A DNA stretch of 64,000 nt from Syntrophaceae bacterium UBA6087. Lineage in GTDB: Bacteria; Desulfobacterota; Desulfomonilia; UBA1062. The DNA lies in NCBI GenBank assembly GCA_002448235.1, contig DIXF01000012.1, forward strand, positions 1-64,000. Direction: 5' to 3'. This document shows, one piece after another, positions 1-9,776 of the stretch (position 1 is its first letter; each line of letters opens with the position of its first letter). The notes beneath the pieces were generated by a model. It had not been told where the DNA came from. It searched no databases and worked only from the letters and a program-made list of their open reading frames with translations. A program made the translations under genes and the position numbers.

Positions 1-214
1 GGAACATTTAACACCGCTAATGACACGGCACACCCCGCATTGACTGCAAGGCCGGCGTGGTGTCATTTCCGGCGTCAGATCTCTCCACCCTCCGGATTAC
101 ATTTCCCGCAGTGACAGGTGTATAAAAAGGATCAGGCTTTTTCGCGAAGCAGTGAGCCGGTCCCTGCAAATCAAGCCAGATCTCGGGCTCGAACATTGGC
201 CCTGCTGAATAGGA

Positions 215-289
215 TGGAGCCAGCGAAGGGGGTTGAACCCTTGACCTGCTGATTACGAATCAGCTGCTCTACCACTGAGCTACGCTGGC
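215..289 (-). tRNA. tRNA-Thr (anticodon CGT)
   Basis: Read on the minus strand, the segment folds as a full cloverleaf: 7-bp acceptor GCCAGCG/CGCTGGC, D arm GCTC/GAGC, anticodon stem GCTGA/TCAGC with loop TTCGTAA, a 5-nt variable loop, T arm AAGGG/CCCTT with loop TTCAACC, and a genomically encoded CCA. The anticodon CGT reads the threonine codon ACG. Length is 75 nt. Confidence 0.96.
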
Positions 290-299
290 ATCGCAGATT

Positions 300-327
300 T
301 ATTTACATATAGATCGGGCATTGTCAA
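300..327 (-). promoter_or_regulatory. Probable sigma-70 promoter of tRNA-Thr
   Basis: On the minus strand there is a perfect -35 TTGACA (322-327), 16 bp, then an AT-rich weak -10 TAAATA (300-305). This would place the start about 3-5 nt before the mature tRNA 5' end. The -10 is a poor match, so the call rests on the -35 and the position. Confidence 0.45.
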
Positions 328-427
328 TGGGATAGGATACATTTATTCGGAGTCTTTCCAAAGCGGATGCTTCAAAAAACAGCCATCCCTGCAAGACATT
401 ACTGCAAAAGGAAATAAGGCGAAAAGC

Positions 428-1163
<736 letters not shown>

Positions 1164-1174
<11 letters not shown>

Positions 1175-1970
1175 TGATCTTCTCCTCCATGATGCTGATG
1201 AGCTTGGAAAGGAACAGGGTGATGATGAGGTAGACCAGGGCCACTACGGTAAATGTTTCAAAGTAGGTGAAGCTCTCCGATGCATACTCCCTGCCCCTCC
1301 TCAGAAGGTCGGCGACCGCCAGGATCGATACGAGGGATGAATCCTTGAGCAGGGCCACAAACTCGTTCCCCACAGGGGGGAGGATGGTCTTGAAGGCCTG
1401 GGGGAGGATGACGTGATACATGGATTGAGCATGTGTCATGCCCAGCGAGCGTGCAGCCTCTGTCTGTCCTTTGGGGATGGACTGGATGCCTGCCCTGAAT
1501 ATCTCTCCCATGTAGGCTCCGTAACAGATCCCCATGGCAAGCACCGCGCTCGGCAACGGGGGCATCTGAATCACCCGGCCCAGGGCATAATAGATGTAGA
1601 AGAGCTGAACGAGCAGCGGAATGCCCCTGATCACTTCCACATAGAGCGAGGCTGCCCCGTTTATGAGCCGGTTCTTGGAAATCCTGCCCAGGCCGGTGAA
1701 GAGGCCGATGAAGAATGCGAGTATGATGGAGAAAATCGTAACCTCAAAGGTCACGAGGATCCCGTCCGGGACGAATTTCATGATATCCAGGTACGGATCC
1801 TTTTTAAAGATAGCGAGGTAGGACATAATGGCGATGGCGCCGAAGAACGCCACCCTCCAGGCCGTAAACAGGCCTGCGTCTTTCTTCGAAGGGATGGCAG
1901 CGCCATCGCCTACCTCGATAGATACCTTGGTATCTTCAGGTGTATCTTTTCTTTTTATTATCTGAGCCAC
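1164..1970 (-). CDS. Polar amino acid ABC transporter, permease (HisM/GlnP family)
   Basis: Inner-membrane subunit forming the transport channel. It has a polar N-terminal tail of about 35 residues, several hydrophobic segments (about 40-56, 72-94, 110-130, 140-160, 235-258) and the EAA loop, starting EAARSLGM (171-178), that docks on the ATPase. The single permease probably works as a homodimer, since no second permease gene is present. The GTG start overlaps the binding-protein gene by 13 bp. Family assignment is secure; substrate is unknown. Confidence 0.92.
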
Positions 1971-2719
1971 TTCTTCTCAAGCTGCTTGTCGATGCCTTTG
2001 GCCTGGACAGCCTTGATGCCCTTGTTCAGCAGATCCAGCAGTTCCTTGTTTCCCTTTTTCACCACGATGCCGTAGCTCTCTTCCGTGAAAGGCTTGCCCA
2101 CGATCATGAACTTTGCCTTGTATTCTTTCCGCTGAAGGGCATAATCTGCAGCAACAGGCGTATCGCACACAACGCCCTGGATTCTGCCCGATGCCATGTC
2201 CTCAAAGGCAAGGCCTATCTCATCGTAACTCTTGGCATCAACCCCTGCGACCTTCTTGATTTCCATTGCTCCGGTTGTCCCGATCTGGGCTCCGACATGT
2301 TTGCCTTTCATGTCGGCAAGGGAGGATATTCCTTTCAGCGTCTTCGGAACGGTAAGCACCTGGCCGGCATTGATGTACGGGAGAGAAAAGTCAAAGTTCT
2401 TTTTCCGCTCGTCATTGATGGTTACGGATGAAATAACTGCATCGTACTTGCCCAGTTTCAGCCCCTCGAAAATGCCGTCCCACGCAGTATTCTTGAACTC
2501 GACCGCAAAACCGGCCTCTTTGGCAACGGCGGTAAGGAAATCGATATCAAACCCGACAATCTTTTTACTGGTATCAACCATTTCCATTGGAGGCCACGTT
2601 GCATCTGTGGCAACCACAAGTTTTTTCTTTCCGGCAGCGTATGCCTGACCGGACATAAAAACACCCATAAACAAAGCGACTGCGAGAGCAGCGACAAATA
2701 AATACCTGGCATATCTCAT
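1958..2719 (-). CDS. Polar amino acid ABC transporter, periplasmic binding protein
   Basis: First gene of the operon; captures the substrate in the periplasm. The reading frame is open to 2800, but the ATG at 2719 is chosen because GGGAGG lies 7-8 nt upstream and the protein then begins with a classic signal peptide: basic MRYAR, hydrophobic core, cleavage near QAYAA-GKKK. The mature part has the SBP_bac_3 opening (VVATDATWPPMEM, then GFDIDFLTAVAKE) and the later lobe motif GAQIGTTGAME. Length of 253 residues is normal. These features fit a glutamine, arginine or cystine-type receptor without deciding between them. Confidence 0.92.
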   Translation of the reverse strand: MRYARYLFVAALAVALFMGVFMSGQAYAAGKKKLVVATDATWPPMEMVDTSKKIVGFDIDFLTAVAKEAGFAVEFKNTAWDGIFEGLKLGKYDAVISSVTINDERKKNFDFSLPYINAGQVLTVPKTLKGISSLADMKGKHVGAQIGTTGAMEIKKVAGVDAKSYDEIGLAFEDMASGRIQGVVCDTPVAADYALQRKEYKAKFMIVGKPFTEESYGIVVKKGNKELLDLLNKGIKAVQAKGIDKQLEKKWLR

Positions 2720-2960
2720 AGATTTCCTCCCTTTATTAAGTGGAAAAACTTGGTGATCCACGTGTTCCGTGAAATCATGACTAACACAATTTCCGCTCAA
2801 GGTCCAGAGCTGAGAGCTTTTTTTCTATTTATTTATCAAAAGCATATGGCCGGAGTCGGTGCAGTCAGGTGGGGAACGATATGCGCTCGCCCGTCGCCGC
2901 CGAGACCAAGCCGGGAGTAAAGCAAAGGCCCTGATCGAGAGCTCCGGCATGGTATTTTTC

Positions 2961-2989
2961 TTGACAAGGATCTGTTGTGGGCTTATCTT
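2961..2989 (+). promoter_or_regulatory. Probable promoter of the TetR-family gene
   Basis: TTGACA (2961-2966), 17 bp, TATCTT (2984-2989) lies 47 bp before the TetR-family start. Just downstream, about 3014-3031, CCTA...TAGG forms a short imperfect inverted repeat that could be an autoregulatory operator. The rest of the 316-bp gap (2720-3035) separates this gene from the divergent ABC operon; I see no gene in it. Confidence 0.45.
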
Positions 2990-3035
2990 TCCGCATTGAG
3001 CTAATCAATAAATTATCCTATGATGTAGGTACATT

Positions 3036-3695
3036 ATGACGACCAGAGGGTCAGAAAAACGAAAAGAAGAAACAAAAGAAAAGATTGTTGTTGCTGCGTG
3101 TGAGCTTTTCAGCAAGTACGGCTATCACAACACGCAGGTGATGGATATCGTTAAAGCGGTAGGGATGTCCGCAGGGACATTCTACAATCATTTCCGCGAC
3201 AAGAAAGACCTCTACCAGAAGCTTACCCTTGAAAGCCTGGAGAGTCTCAGGCTGAACGTGAAGAAGATGAGGGAACCGGTCGACATCTGGAACCCGAATG
3301 AAAGGACCCTGATCTTAAACGAGATGTTCCACGCGATCTTCGATTATATCGATTCAAACCCGCAGCAGTTTCTCATGCTGCTGCGCGGAGGTTTCGGCGT
3401 AGACGAAGAGCTTGACTTCAGCATATGGAATTACTTTACCGGCTTTGCGGAAGATGCAGGAGAAGACGTTCAGCGGTGGATGGGTGAAGGGGTGATAGAA
3501 GGGATCGATCCCATGCTCTTCGGCCATGCCTGCGTGGGCATGTGTCTGCAGCTCATTCACAGCTACCTGGTCGAAAAGAGATTTACCCGCGATGAGGTGA
3601 TCCGGAACCTTATCCAGATGATCCTTTCCATGTTCGAGTCATATCTTACCGAGGAGGGCCGGAAGGCGCTCGAATCCCAGTTCTCCGTAGGGTAA
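3036..3695 (+). CDS. TetR/AcrR-family transcriptional regulator
   Basis: DNA-binding repressor-type protein. Residues about 15-62 form the TetR helix-turn-helix (ACELFSKYGYHNTQ, then GMSAGTFYNHFRDKKDLY). The rest is an all-helical ligand and dimerisation domain resembling the type used by fatty-acid and acyl-CoA regulators. The 219-residue length is typical. It lies 170 bp upstream of a co-oriented crotonase gene and divergent from the amino acid ABC operon; either could be its target. A ligand cannot be read from the sequence. Confidence 0.9.
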   Translation: MTTRGSEKRKEETKEKIVVAACELFSKYGYHNTQVMDIVKAVGMSAGTFYNHFRDKKDLYQKLTLESLESLRLNVKKMREPVDIWNPNERTLILNEMFHAIFDYIDSNPQQFLMLLRGGFGVDEELDFSIWNYFTGFAEDAGEDVQRWMGEGVIEGIDPMLFGHACVGMCLQLIHSYLVEKRFTRDEVIRNLIQMILSMFESYLTEEGRKALESQFSVG

Positions 3696-3865
3696 AGAGG
3701 CGGCGTGCACCTGCCCTCAATACATGCGCAGATTGCTCTCATGCCCTTTTAGCGCAAGCCTTCTGCACCTATATGATCTTGATAACGCCTGGTGAGTTGA
3801 CAATACCCCTGAAGATAGCTACACCTATAATTATACCAATATAATACCAGAAGAGGGGAGGAATC

Positions 3866-4681
3866 ATGGATATCATTTATACCAAGCAAGGCCATATCGC
3901 GAAAATCGGCCTCAACCGCCCGAAGCAGCTCAACGCCCTTGACCCCGGCATCCTTCTCGATCTCCACAATGCGTGGAAGGATATCAACGATGACAGCTCC
4001 ATACGGGTCGCCGTGCTTTATTCCGCCCTCCCCGGTATCTTCTGCTCGGGCATGGACCTGAAAACCGCTATCCCGGTCCTGACGAAAGCCCGGGAGCCTG
4101 AGAATGACGCCGAGAAATGGATCATCACCGGATGGGACGGTTCCGGCGGCGTGGCCGAGGCCATGCTCAAAGTCAGCTTTGTCAACAAGCCCATAATTGC
4201 AGCGATCAACGGCTACTGCCTCACCGGAGGGTTCGAGATGGTCATGGGTGCGGACTTGAGGGTTGCATCCACCGATGCCGTCTTCCAGATGCGCGAAGCG
4301 AGCCTCGGCATCATGCCCACCGGAGGCGGCAATGTTTTTCTCCCCCGGCACGTTTCGCCGTGCAGGGCGCTCGAGATCCTGCTGACAGCCGGAAACTTCG
4401 ATGCACAGACCATGTACGAGTGGGGGTTCCTCAACCGGGTCGTGCCCAAAGAAAACCTTATGGACACGGCCATGGAGCTTGCGGAGAAGATAGCAGGAAA
4501 CGGCCCCCTTTCGACCCAGGGCATCATACGTCTGTCGCATGAGGTGCGGATGATGGAGATGAGCGGGTATTTCAGGAAGGAAGCAGAGATCGGCATGCCC
4601 ATCTTCGGGAGCGAAGACGCGCGTGAAGGCGTCAGGGCTCAAAAAGAGAAACGCAAGCCCGACTTTCCAGGGAAATATTGA
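3866..4681 (+). CDS. Enoyl-CoA hydratase/isomerase (crotonase) family protein
   Basis: Crotonase-fold enzyme acting on acyl-CoA thioesters, most likely hydrating or isomerising an enoyl-CoA. Oxyanion-hole segments are CSGMDL (about 60-65) and NGYCLTGGFE (115-124). The two acidic residues equivalent to the hydratase pair are present: Glu124 in GGFEMVMGADL and Glu144 in MREASLGIMPTGGG. Length of 271 is usual. The start has GGGGAGG 5 nt upstream. It follows a TetR-family gene in the same direction, a common arrangement in acyl-CoA catabolism. The exact substrate is unknown. Confidence 0.9.
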   Translation: MDIIYTKQGHIAKIGLNRPKQLNALDPGILLDLHNAWKDINDDSSIRVAVLYSALPGIFCSGMDLKTAIPVLTKAREPENDAEKWIITGWDGSGGVAEAMLKVSFVNKPIIAAINGYCLTGGFEMVMGADLRVASTDAVFQMREASLGIMPTGGGNVFLPRHVSPCRALEILLTAGNFDAQTMYEWGFLNRVVPKENLMDTAMELAEKIAGNGPLSTQGIIRLSHEVRMMEMSGYFRKEAEIGMPIFGSEDAREGVRAQKEKRKPDFPGKY

Positions 4682-4730
4682 TCGGGTCTTTGGCCTTTTG
4701 CGGGCCGTTCTCCCTTGATGAAGGAAAGCC

Positions 4731-5654
4731 TTGCCGGCATCGATGAATCGATCTGCTCAGTTATCAGCCATGCTGGGGTATTTCATGAGGACAAAGGTTC
4801 TTGGGAATCATATCCCGCTCCTGGCGAGCATCAAACTCACCTACCGGTGCAATCTGTCCTGTGCCGGCTGCCCCTTTCACCCGCGCGCCGGCATGCCCGG
4901 ATCTCACATGACAAAGGCCGCCGCGATTGAAAGTCTGGGCGTTCTGAAACGGATGGGCTGCAACTTCATCGTGTTCGAAGGCGGTGAGCCGCTCTTGTGG
5001 AAAGACGGCGGCTTTACCTTCCGCGATCTTGCGAATCATGCGCGGGAGCGTTTCTTATGTGTCGGCGCGACAACCAACGGGACGCTGCCGCTCGATGCAC
5101 CGACGGATGTCCTCTGGGTGAGCGTCGATGGGTTGAAACCCGCCCACGATGCATTGAGGAGCGACTCGTATAATACGGTCATGGCCAATATCCGCTCTTC
5201 TTCCCATCCGAAGCTCATGGTGCATTATACCCTCAATGCAAGAAACTGGCGGGATTTCGCCGCAACCGCAGACATCCTTGCCTCGCTCGATCAGGTCAAA
5301 GGCATCACCGTGCAGTTTTTTTATCCGTATGAGCAGGGGGAGGAAGACCTGAAGCTTTCTCTTGAAGACCGGAGGGAGGCGATAGAGACGGTCCTCCGAT
5401 TGAAAAAGCTCGGTTACCCTATTCTTAACTCGGTGTGGAGCCTGAAAGCCATGATTCGCAACACCTGGCGATGTCACGACCGTCTCCTCGCCAATGTGGA
5501 ACCGGACGGGGGCGTATCCCTCGGGTGCTATGTAAAAAACCGCGGCGACATCAAGTGCGCCGATTGCGGCTTTACCCCGGTGGCTGAGGCATCCGGCGCA
5601 ATGGATTTACGGATCGGGTCCCTCAGGGCGGGCTGGGATATCTTCCTCTCATGA
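4731..5654 (+). CDS. Radical SAM protein
   Basis: Contains the radical SAM cluster motif C40-x3-C44-x2-C47 (YRCNLSCAGCPFH), followed by the GGEPLLW-type SAM-binding segment (about 84-90). The C-terminal third has further cysteines (WRCHDR, SLGCY, KCADCGF), suggesting a partial auxiliary iron-sulfur or metal site, but not a standard SPASM spacing. The TTG start at 4731 is favoured by AAGGA about 5 nt upstream; an ATG at 4743 is the alternative. The stop overlaps the next gene by ATGA, so the two are translationally coupled. Substrate is unknown; proteins of this overall shape include peptide- and lipid-modifying enzymes. Confidence 0.85.
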   Translation: MPASMNRSAQLSAMLGYFMRTKVLGNHIPLLASIKLTYRCNLSCAGCPFHPRAGMPGSHMTKAAAIESLGVLKRMGCNFIVFEGGEPLLWKDGGFTFRDLANHARERFLCVGATTNGTLPLDAPTDVLWVSVDGLKPAHDALRSDSYNTVMANIRSSSHPKLMVHYTLNARNWRDFAATADILASLDQVKGITVQFFYPYEQGEEDLKLSLEDRREAIETVLRLKKLGYPILNSVWSLKAMIRNTWRCHDRLLANVEPDGGVSLGCYVKNRGDIKCADCGFTPVAEASGAMDLRIGSLRAGWDIFLS

Positions 5655-6505
5655 ATACTATGGATGCCTCCCTGGTCACCTCCACGGGCATTCTCCCGGA
5701 GAAGATAATCGATTTCCACGTCCACCTCTTTCCGGACGATCTGTTCGAGGCCATATGGAAGTTTTTTAAAAAGAATTATGGTCTGGAGGTGGTTCATAAG
5801 CTTTATTCGCAGGAATGCATCGAATACTTGAGAAACAGGGGTGTCGATACTATCGTCTACTCCAATTATGCCCATAAGAAGGGAGTGGCAAAAAGGCTTA
5901 ACGACTGGAACGTAGACCTGCTCGACCGAACCGAATCGGTATACTGCTTTGCCGCCTTTCATCCCGAGGATGAAAAAAGCCTGGAATCTGCCGAGCGCAT
6001 CCTTGCCCATCCAAAGATCCTCGGGTTCAAGCTCCATTTCCTCGTGCAGTCTTTCTCCCCCGACGACAAGCGCCTCTTCCCCTTGTACGAGATGGTGCTG
6101 AAACACCGTAAGCGGTTTCTTCTCCATATCGGAACCGGCCCCTTGGGAAACGCGTACACGGGCATCGGGCGTTTCAGAAACGTGCTTGCCCGGTATCCGG
6201 ACCTCCCCGCGAATATCGCGCACATGGGAGCGTTCGAGTTCAGAGGATTTTTCGATCTTCTGGACAATCATCCCAATCTCTTTGTCGATACGTCATACTG
6301 TTTTCTGCCGGATAATTTCAGGATGTATACCCTGGGAAACGGCCTCCTGGAAAAATACCAGAGCCGGATTCTGTACGGATCGGATTTCCCGAACCTGTTC
6401 CATCACCGTCGCGAAGAGATTATGGCGCTCATGGCCCTGGGTCTTCCTCAGGAATTTTATGACCGCATCTTTCTGGAGAATGCAAAAACCCTTTTATGCC
6501 TGTAG
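5651..6505 (+). CDS. Amidohydrolase-family (TIM-barrel) metal-dependent hydrolase
   Basis: The metal-ligand set of the COG2159-like amidohydrolases is intact: H23-x-H25 (DFHVHLF), K127/H129 (GFKLHF), H159 (LLHIG), H191 (NIAHMG) and D245 (YGSDFPN). This family includes decarboxylases and hydrolases of cyclic or aromatic acids. The ATGA overlap with the radical SAM gene implies a joint pathway. Length of 284 is normal. The gene is followed within 190 bp by a hairpin terminator. Specific reaction is unknown. Confidence 0.86.
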   Translation: MNTMDASLVTSTGILPEKIIDFHVHLFPDDLFEAIWKFFKKNYGLEVVHKLYSQECIEYLRNRGVDTIVYSNYAHKKGVAKRLNDWNVDLLDRTESVYCFAAFHPEDEKSLESAERILAHPKILGFKLHFLVQSFSPDDKRLFPLYEMVLKHRKRFLLHIGTGPLGNAYTGIGRFRNVLARYPDLPANIAHMGAFEFRGFFDLLDNHPNLFVDTSYCFLPDNFRMYTLGNGLLEKYQSRILYGSDFPNLFHHRREEIMALMALGLPQEFYDRIFLENAKTLLCL

Positions 6506-6679
6506 TTACGTTAAATTGACGTTTATCGGCTATTAGCTGCCTTTTATATCCTCTAATGACTGGCAAATGCACCCAGTCTTATTATTTGGACTATTTTTAA
6601 CAAATATTGAGCATCCTTTTCAGAATCCGAGCATCCAAAGTAGTAGAGAAAGAGAAACAGACCTAGAACAAACATTTAA

Positions 6680-6732
6680 CCTCCTCTTATAGGATGGCGC
6701 GTCCTATGCCCTAACCGCCATCCTTTTTTTTT
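6680..6732 (+). terminator. Intrinsic terminator with anti-SD motif, related to the element at 22955-23007
   Basis: An 8-bp stem GGATGGCG (6692-6699) / CGCCATCC (6716-6723), 16-nt loop, then nine Ts (6724-6732). It is preceded by unpaired CCTCCTC (6680-6686). The same layout, with loop motif TCCT-x-TGCCC, recurs on the minus strand upstream of purM. It either ends the radical SAM/amidohydrolase transcript or is the 3' end of a small RNA. A further hairpin GACTGG/CCAGTC lies near 6561-6581. The rest of the 6506-6866 gap is AT-rich with no gene. Confidence 0.65.
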
Positions 6733-6866
6733 ATCTTCTGCCTGATCAATCAATGTAATTTAAGTGTTAAATCGAGCAATTCTGCATCAATAATTTGAAA
6801 TCTACTGCCGGCATATTACAATATACTTCTAAATGCTTTTCACTATGTATGCTTTGGCAGATATGA

Positions 6867-9776
6867 ATGCAGGAGTGTTTCGATTTTATGAGCAATGGAA
6901 CAATGAGCCACGTTCCCGAGGAGGCGTTGCAGAAAGAAACCAGGAACTTTCACAGGCCGTCTGCAGAATCAGAGTCTGACGAATCCGGTTCTCTTCGAAA
7001 AAATCCCTATTCTTCAATCCTTGAAGATCTTCCCGACCTCCTGTGCCTCTTCCGTCCCGACGGTCGCATTACCTATGCGAATGCGGCTTTCTGCAGATGT
7101 TTCCAAAAGAAGAAGCAGGAAACCACGGGCAGCATGGTCTACAGCTACATTCCCCGGAAAGACAGAAAGCGCTTTGCACATCAGCTCGAAACCCTTGCCC
7201 CGGCCAAACCGGTAAGGAAGTTCGAGTATCGGTTAACCCCCATGAAAGGCCGCATGCAATGGCATCAATGGACGCTCAAGGCCGTGTTCAACGAATCCGA
7301 TACGCCGGTGGACTACATCCTTGCCGGCAGGGATATCACCAACCTTAAGTCCATCGAAGAAGATCTCATCGAGGCCCTCGAAAAATACGCCACCCTCTTT
7401 GAATCTACGAAGGACGCGATTATCCTCATCGACAAAGACCGCTTCATTGATTGCAACACGGCCGCCCTGAAGACCTTCAGATGCAAGGACAAGGATGGAT
7501 TTCTCCATTCCGGGTTTAGAGACTTTTCTTTCATTGACCTTCCCGCACAGAGGCAAACGGATATGGCCAGCGAGCTGAAGAGACACTTCGAGCGAGCTCT
7601 CCAACGAGGTGCAGAGCGGTTTCAGTGGATGTGCCGGCGCACCGATGCAACCGTGTTTCCGGCCGATATCATCTTGAGCCCCTTCCCTCTTGGACCCCAG
7701 AAGATCATGGCGGCCGTCATCAGGGATATCTCCGACTTGAAAGAAACGGAAGAAGCCTTGAGAAAAAGCAGAGAACAGTATCGGGAGCTGGTGGAAAACA
7801 TCAACGACGCGATCTTCTCTCTCGATGAAAACGGCATTATCACCTACACCAGCCCGGTGATCAGAAAGATAATCGGTTACAAGCCCCAGGAAATGACCGG
7901 AAGGCACTTTACCGACTTCGTTTATTCCGAAGACAGAGAGGCGATGAAGAGCCGGTATTCAGAGCTCCTGTCCGGGAAGATCATGTCGTTCGAGTACAGG
8001 GTCATGAAGAAATCAGGAGCCCTCTGCTGGCTTCGTGCCTTTAATAAACCGATCATGGACGGAGACAGGCTGAGAATTTACGGCGTGGTAACGGACATAA
8101 CGGGTCAGAAGAAAGCCGAAGAAGACTTAAGAAAGGCATATGATGATCTTGAAAGGAAGGTGCATGAGCGCACCGAAGAACTCAGAGAGATCAATAAGCT
8201 GCTCACCCGGGAAATCAAAGAACGGGAACTGATCGAAAAAACCTTAAGGTCGAGCGAAGAACAGTATCGGATGAAAGCCGAAGAGCTCAACATCGTCCTG
8301 AACGGCATAACCGACATCATCATGATGCAGGACATCTCCCTGAATATCATCTGGGCCAATGAAGCGGCGTCCGGCGCCCTCAATCTCCCCATGAAAAGGC
8401 TTATCGGGAAGAAATGCCACGAGCTCTGGCAGGGCAACTCCGTACCCTGCGATAAATGCCCGGTTATCATGGCGGTAAAGACGGGCGTGCCCCAGGAAGA
8501 GACATTCAGATCAGACAGCGGTTCGATCTGGCAGATCATGGGCTATCCGGTCAGGGACGAGCAGGGTACCATCAGGGGGGCGATCGAGATATCAAGGAAT
8601 ATAACGGACAAAAAACACCTGGAGGAAGAGCTTCATAAACGGTACAAGCTCGATTCACTGGGGACCCTTGCCGGGGGGATCGCGCATGATTTCAACAATA
8701 TTCTTACCGTCATCCTCGGAAATATATCGTTTGCAAAAATGCTGATCGATTCGCAGAACAAGGTATATGCCAGGCTGGATGACATCGAGAAGGCTTCCAT
8801 GAAAGCAAAGCATCTCACCGGCCAGCTTCTGACGTTTTCACGGGGGGGAAGCCCTTTGAAAAAAAAGCTCCATCTCGAGCAGCTCCTTCGGGATACGGCC
8901 CATGTCGTACTCCAGGGCTCGGATGTCGCGGCCCGTTTCCACACCTCTGCAGATCTCCTGCCTGTTGAAGCCGATGAGGCGCAGATCGCCCAGGCTATAC
9001 AGAATATCATCATCAACGCCAGACAAGCCTTGACCGGCGGCGGGACGATCTCCATCGAGGCCGCAAACGGCACGCGCCCGGACGACGATCCCTTTGGGCT
9101 TATCGAGGGAGACTACGTGAAAATAATGATAAAGGACACAGGCTGCGGCATCGATGAGACTGTCCTCCACAACATCTTTGACCCGTTTTTCACCACGAAA
9201 AAGCAGAGCCACGGGCTTGGGCTCGCCACGTCTTACTCCATTATCAGGAAGCACGGAGGCCATATCACCGCATCGTCTTCGCCCGGCATGGGCACAACAG
9301 TGACCGTATACCTTCCTGCCCTCGCGGAAACAACCGAAGAGCACCCGTGCGAGGACAACGAAACCTTCCCGGGCAAAGGCCGCATTCTGTTCATGGACGA
9401 TGAGGCTTTCATCCGGGACCTCGCCCGGAGCATACTCTCCCACCTCGGGTATGAGGTTGTTTTTGCACGGGAGGGAAACGAAGCCATTGAGGCGTACAAA
9501 AAAGCATTACAGGACGCCGGCGGTTTTGATGCGGTGATCCTCGACCTCACCGTGGTTGAAGGCATGGGCGGGAAAGAATGTATCAGGGAGCTGAAAAAGA
9601 TAGACCCTTATGTAACGGCCATCGTGTCGAGCGGCTACTCGAATGATCCGATCATGTCAGAGCCTGACAAATACGGGTTTGCCGCGTTTATCGCAAAACC
9701 ATACAATATTCAAGCGCTCAGCTCGGTGTTGAAGAACACCATTGAAGGGGGAAAATTCTCTCGTGAAAGTACCTGA
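6867..9776 (+). CDS. Multi-PAS hybrid sensor histidine kinase with C-terminal receiver domain
   Basis: Soluble signalling kinase; no membrane segment or signal peptide is seen. Order: PAS 1 (about 45-160), PAS 2 (170-290), PAS 3 (300-415), a coiled coil (415-470), PAS 4 (470-590), HisKA with phospho-acceptor His about 607 in GGIAHDFNNI, HATPase with DTGCGI and GLGLA boxes (to about 815), and a receiver with phospho-Asp about 892 in VILDLTV. PAS 4 carries CHELW...CDKCPV, a cysteine pair seen in some redox or metal-sensing PAS domains. Start is uncertain: ATG 6888 lies 12 nt after AGGAG, ATG 6867 has a poor site. It overlaps the ADP-ribosylglycohydrolase gene. No separate response regulator lies beside it. 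Confidence 0.93.
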   Translation: MQECFDFMSNGTMSHVPEEALQKETRNFHRPSAESESDESGSLRKNPYSSILEDLPDLLCLFRPDGRITYANAAFCRCFQKKKQETTGSMVYSYIPRKDRKRFAHQLETLAPAKPVRKFEYRLTPMKGRMQWHQWTLKAVFNESDTPVDYILAGRDITNLKSIEEDLIEALEKYATLFESTKDAIILIDKDRFIDCNTAALKTFRCKDKDGFLHSGFRDFSFIDLPAQRQTDMASELKRHFERALQRGAERFQWMCRRTDATVFPADIILSPFPLGPQKIMAAVIRDISDLKETEEALRKSREQYRELVENINDAIFSLDENGIITYTSPVIRKIIGYKPQEMTGRHFTDFVYSEDREAMKSRYSELLSGKIMSFEYRVMKKSGALCWLRAFNKPIMDGDRLRIYGVVTDITGQKKAEEDLRKAYDDLERKVHERTEELREINKLLTREIKERELIEKTLRSSEEQYRMKAEELNIVLNGITDIIMMQDISLNIIWANEAASGALNLPMKRLIGKKCHELWQGNSVPCDKCPVIMAVKTGVPQEETFRSDSGSIWQIMGYPVRDEQGTIRGAIEISRNITDKKHLEEELHKRYKLDSLGTLAGGIAHDFNNILTVILGNISFAKMLIDSQNKVYARLDDIEKASMKAKHLTGQLLTFSRGGSPLKKKLHLEQLLRDTAHVVLQGSDVAARFHTSADLLPVEADEAQIAQAIQNIIINARQALTGGGTISIEAANGTRPDDDPFGLIEGDYVKIMIKDTGCGIDETVLHNIFDPFFTTKKQSHGLGLATSYSIIRKHGGHITASSSPGMGTTVTVYLPALAETTEEHPCEDNETFPGKGRILFMDDEAFIRDLARSILSHLGYEVVFAREGNEAIEAYKKALQDAGGFDAVILDLTVVEGMGGKECIRELKKIDPYVTAIVSSGYSNDPIMSEPDKYGFAAFIAKPYNIQALSSVLKNTIEGGKFSREST

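Noticed and set aside
96..160. AAAAAG/CTTTTT hairpin downstream of tRNA-Thr as terminator
   Set aside because: Only A-T rich 6-bp stem with no G-C core; cannot be supported.
2818..2835. CTGAGAGCTTTTTTTCT as an intrinsic terminator on the plus strand
   Set aside because: The stem is too short, and no plus-strand transcript is expected to end there.
6853..6871. TGGCAG...TGC before the PAS kinase as a -24/-12 promoter
   Set aside because: GG-to-GC spacing is 11 rather than 10 nt and the site overlaps the start region.
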